This document shows, one piece after another, positions 63,386-64,000 of a stretch of 64,000 nucleotides of DNA. Source of the DNA: Streptomyces sp. CB02414. Its GTDB lineage: Bacteria; Actinomycetota; Actinomycetes; Streptomycetales; Streptomycetaceae. The notes below the pieces were generated by a model. The model made no database searches and was not told the DNA's origin. It worked only from the letters and a program-made list of their open reading frames with translations. The DNA lies in the NCBI RefSeq assembly GCF_001905385.1, contig NZ_LIPF01000008.1:248001-312000 (forward strand), given 5' to 3'. Position 1 is the first letter of the stretch. The number at the start of each line of letters is the position of its first letter. Position numbers and translations under genes: made by a program.

Positions 63386-64000
63386 TCACTTCCAGCGCAG
63401 CAGGGCCCCCAGGCCACCCACCGGTGCGTCCTCGGACGCCTTGGACGGCAGCGCCGGCGTCACCGAGATCGCCGGGGCGCCGGTCATCACCGCCGAGCGC
63501 AGCAGCGCGTCGTCCGCGCGGGCCGACCACGAGTTCTGCTCACCGAGCGTCTTCAGCTCGGTGCGGCGCATCGCCAGCTGGTCGGCGTCCTCACCGATCC
63601 ACACCTCGCGGTGGGTGTCGGGGGCGTCCGGGATGACCAGCAGCTCGTCGATGCGGTGCTCCCGCGCCGCCTCGACCAGCGCGGGCACGCCCTCCGCCGC
63701 GCCGGCCCGGCCCTCGCCGTCCGGTGTGCGGGCGGCCAGGAAGCGGCCCAGGTCGTCCCGCGCCCGCGAACGCACGTGATCGTCGCGCAGCCGCTCCACC
63801 TCGTCGTCCAGCAGCCTGCTGCCGGCACCGCGCGAGGCCTCCGCGATCCGCTCCTGCAGCCGCTTCGGCAGCCGCTCGTGCACGGACCGCCGCTCCCGGT
63901 CGTCGCCCACCAGGATCAGCAGGTCCGCGCCCGTCTCCTCCTGGCACACGGCGAGCGCGTCCGCGATCTCCGCCGCGTTGTGCTCCCAGGTGTTCTCCAC
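63386..64000 (-). CDS. baeRF (bacterial archaeo-eukaryotic release factor-like) protein, C-terminal part, cut by window edge
   Basis: About 204 residues of the C-terminal part of a Rv2629-like protein: NAAEIADALAVCQEETGADL, LLILVGDDRERRSVHERLPK, ARDDLGRFLAARTPDGEGRA, AREHRIDELLVIPDAPDTHR and SARADDALLRSAVMTGAPAI (parts), ending GALLRWK. The baeRF/eRF1-like families resemble peptide-release or ribosome-rescue factors and are linked to ribosome hibernation or stress in mycobacteria; activity here is inferred. The N terminus lies beyond base 64000. Confidence 0.78.
   Translation of the reverse strand: MENTWEHNAAEIADALAVCQEETGADLLILVGDDRERRSVHERLPKRLQERIAEASRGAGSRLLDDEVERLRDDHVRSRARDDLGRFLAARTPDGEGRAGAAEGVPALVEAAREHRIDELLVIPDAPDTHREVWIGEDADQLAMRRTELKTLGEQNSWSARADDALLRSAVMTGAPAISVTPALPSKASEDAPVGGLGALLRWK

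Noticed and set aside
62485-63417. Long frames on both strands in the G-rich tract, giving Pro/Gly/Ser/Arg-rich products
   Set aside because: The composition mirrors the simple repeat. The frames run into the ABC-F gene or lack ribosome sites.

Overview
The window is chromosomal DNA of a Streptomyces-type actinomycete. The evidence is very high G+C content, many GTG starts, tightly overlapping ATGA/GTGA gene junctions, a gas-vesicle cluster with gvpY, gvpZ and gvpS, a crotonyl-CoA carboxylase/reductase operon and an F420-type oxidoreductase. From memory, the gene order resembles the S. coelicolor region that runs from a beta-galactosidase through ccr/meaA to gvpOAFGYZJLSK; no alignment was run. 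No insertion sequence, prophage, CRISPR array, rRNA or tRNA was recognised.

Layout. 1-961: end of a peptide-type ABC transporter (two ATPases). 1123-6820: two Tat-exported hydrolases, a PhoD-type phosphatase and a GH2 beta-galactosidase with a lectin-like domain inserted in its catalytic barrel. 6859-10071: a DUF72 protein, then an ArsR regulator divergent from a P1B-4 metal-exporting ATPase with a clear operator between them. 10127-12123: alkylation repair (AdaA-AlkA fusion plus Ogt). 12154-14272: methyltransferase, VOC protein, sirtuin and Nudix hydrolase. 14400-15557: glycerate kinase, followed by a repeat-rich spacer. 15827-17324: the phosphatidylethanolamine pair psd-pssA.

17495-26700 (all minus strand) is the metabolic core: ccr, ethylmalonyl-CoA mutase, CitE-like lyase, MaoC hydratase and acyl-CoA dehydrogenase. 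Together these give the ethylmalonyl-CoA pathway of acetyl-CoA assimilation. A TetR regulator and a tandem 3-hydroxyacyl-CoA dehydrogenase lie upstream. The ccr promoter has a perfect palindrome exactly in its spacer.

27089-37185: small genes (HEAT, GNAT, RidA), a secreted tripeptidyl-aminopeptidase-like hydrolase, an SplB/Rv2578c-like radical SAM protein with an SOS-box-like site, an SRPBCC protein, a drug-efflux MFS protein with a repeat tail, and a SpoIIE-type phosphatase. 38174-43255: four peptidases of four families (M55, M20, S9, S66) in one run, suggesting a peptide or muropeptide breakdown unit. 43292-47927: GNAT, DUF5107/TPR, VOC, Holin-X-like membrane protein and LLM oxidoreductase.

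48087-53004: a coupled run of NDH-2-like oxidoreductase with a 15-fold nonapeptide repeat tail, transketolase and LigD-type polymerase. 53106-58368: gas-vesicle operon gvpO-A-F-G-Y-Z-J-L-S-K, closed by a 15-bp hairpin whose loop holds the gvpK stop codon. 58416-64000: a 56-residue membrane protein, a methyltransferase, a PAP2/diacylglycerol-kinase fusion, an ABC-F protein, a 580-bp degenerate G-rich repeat tract, and the C-terminal part of a baeRF-type protein cut by the window edge.
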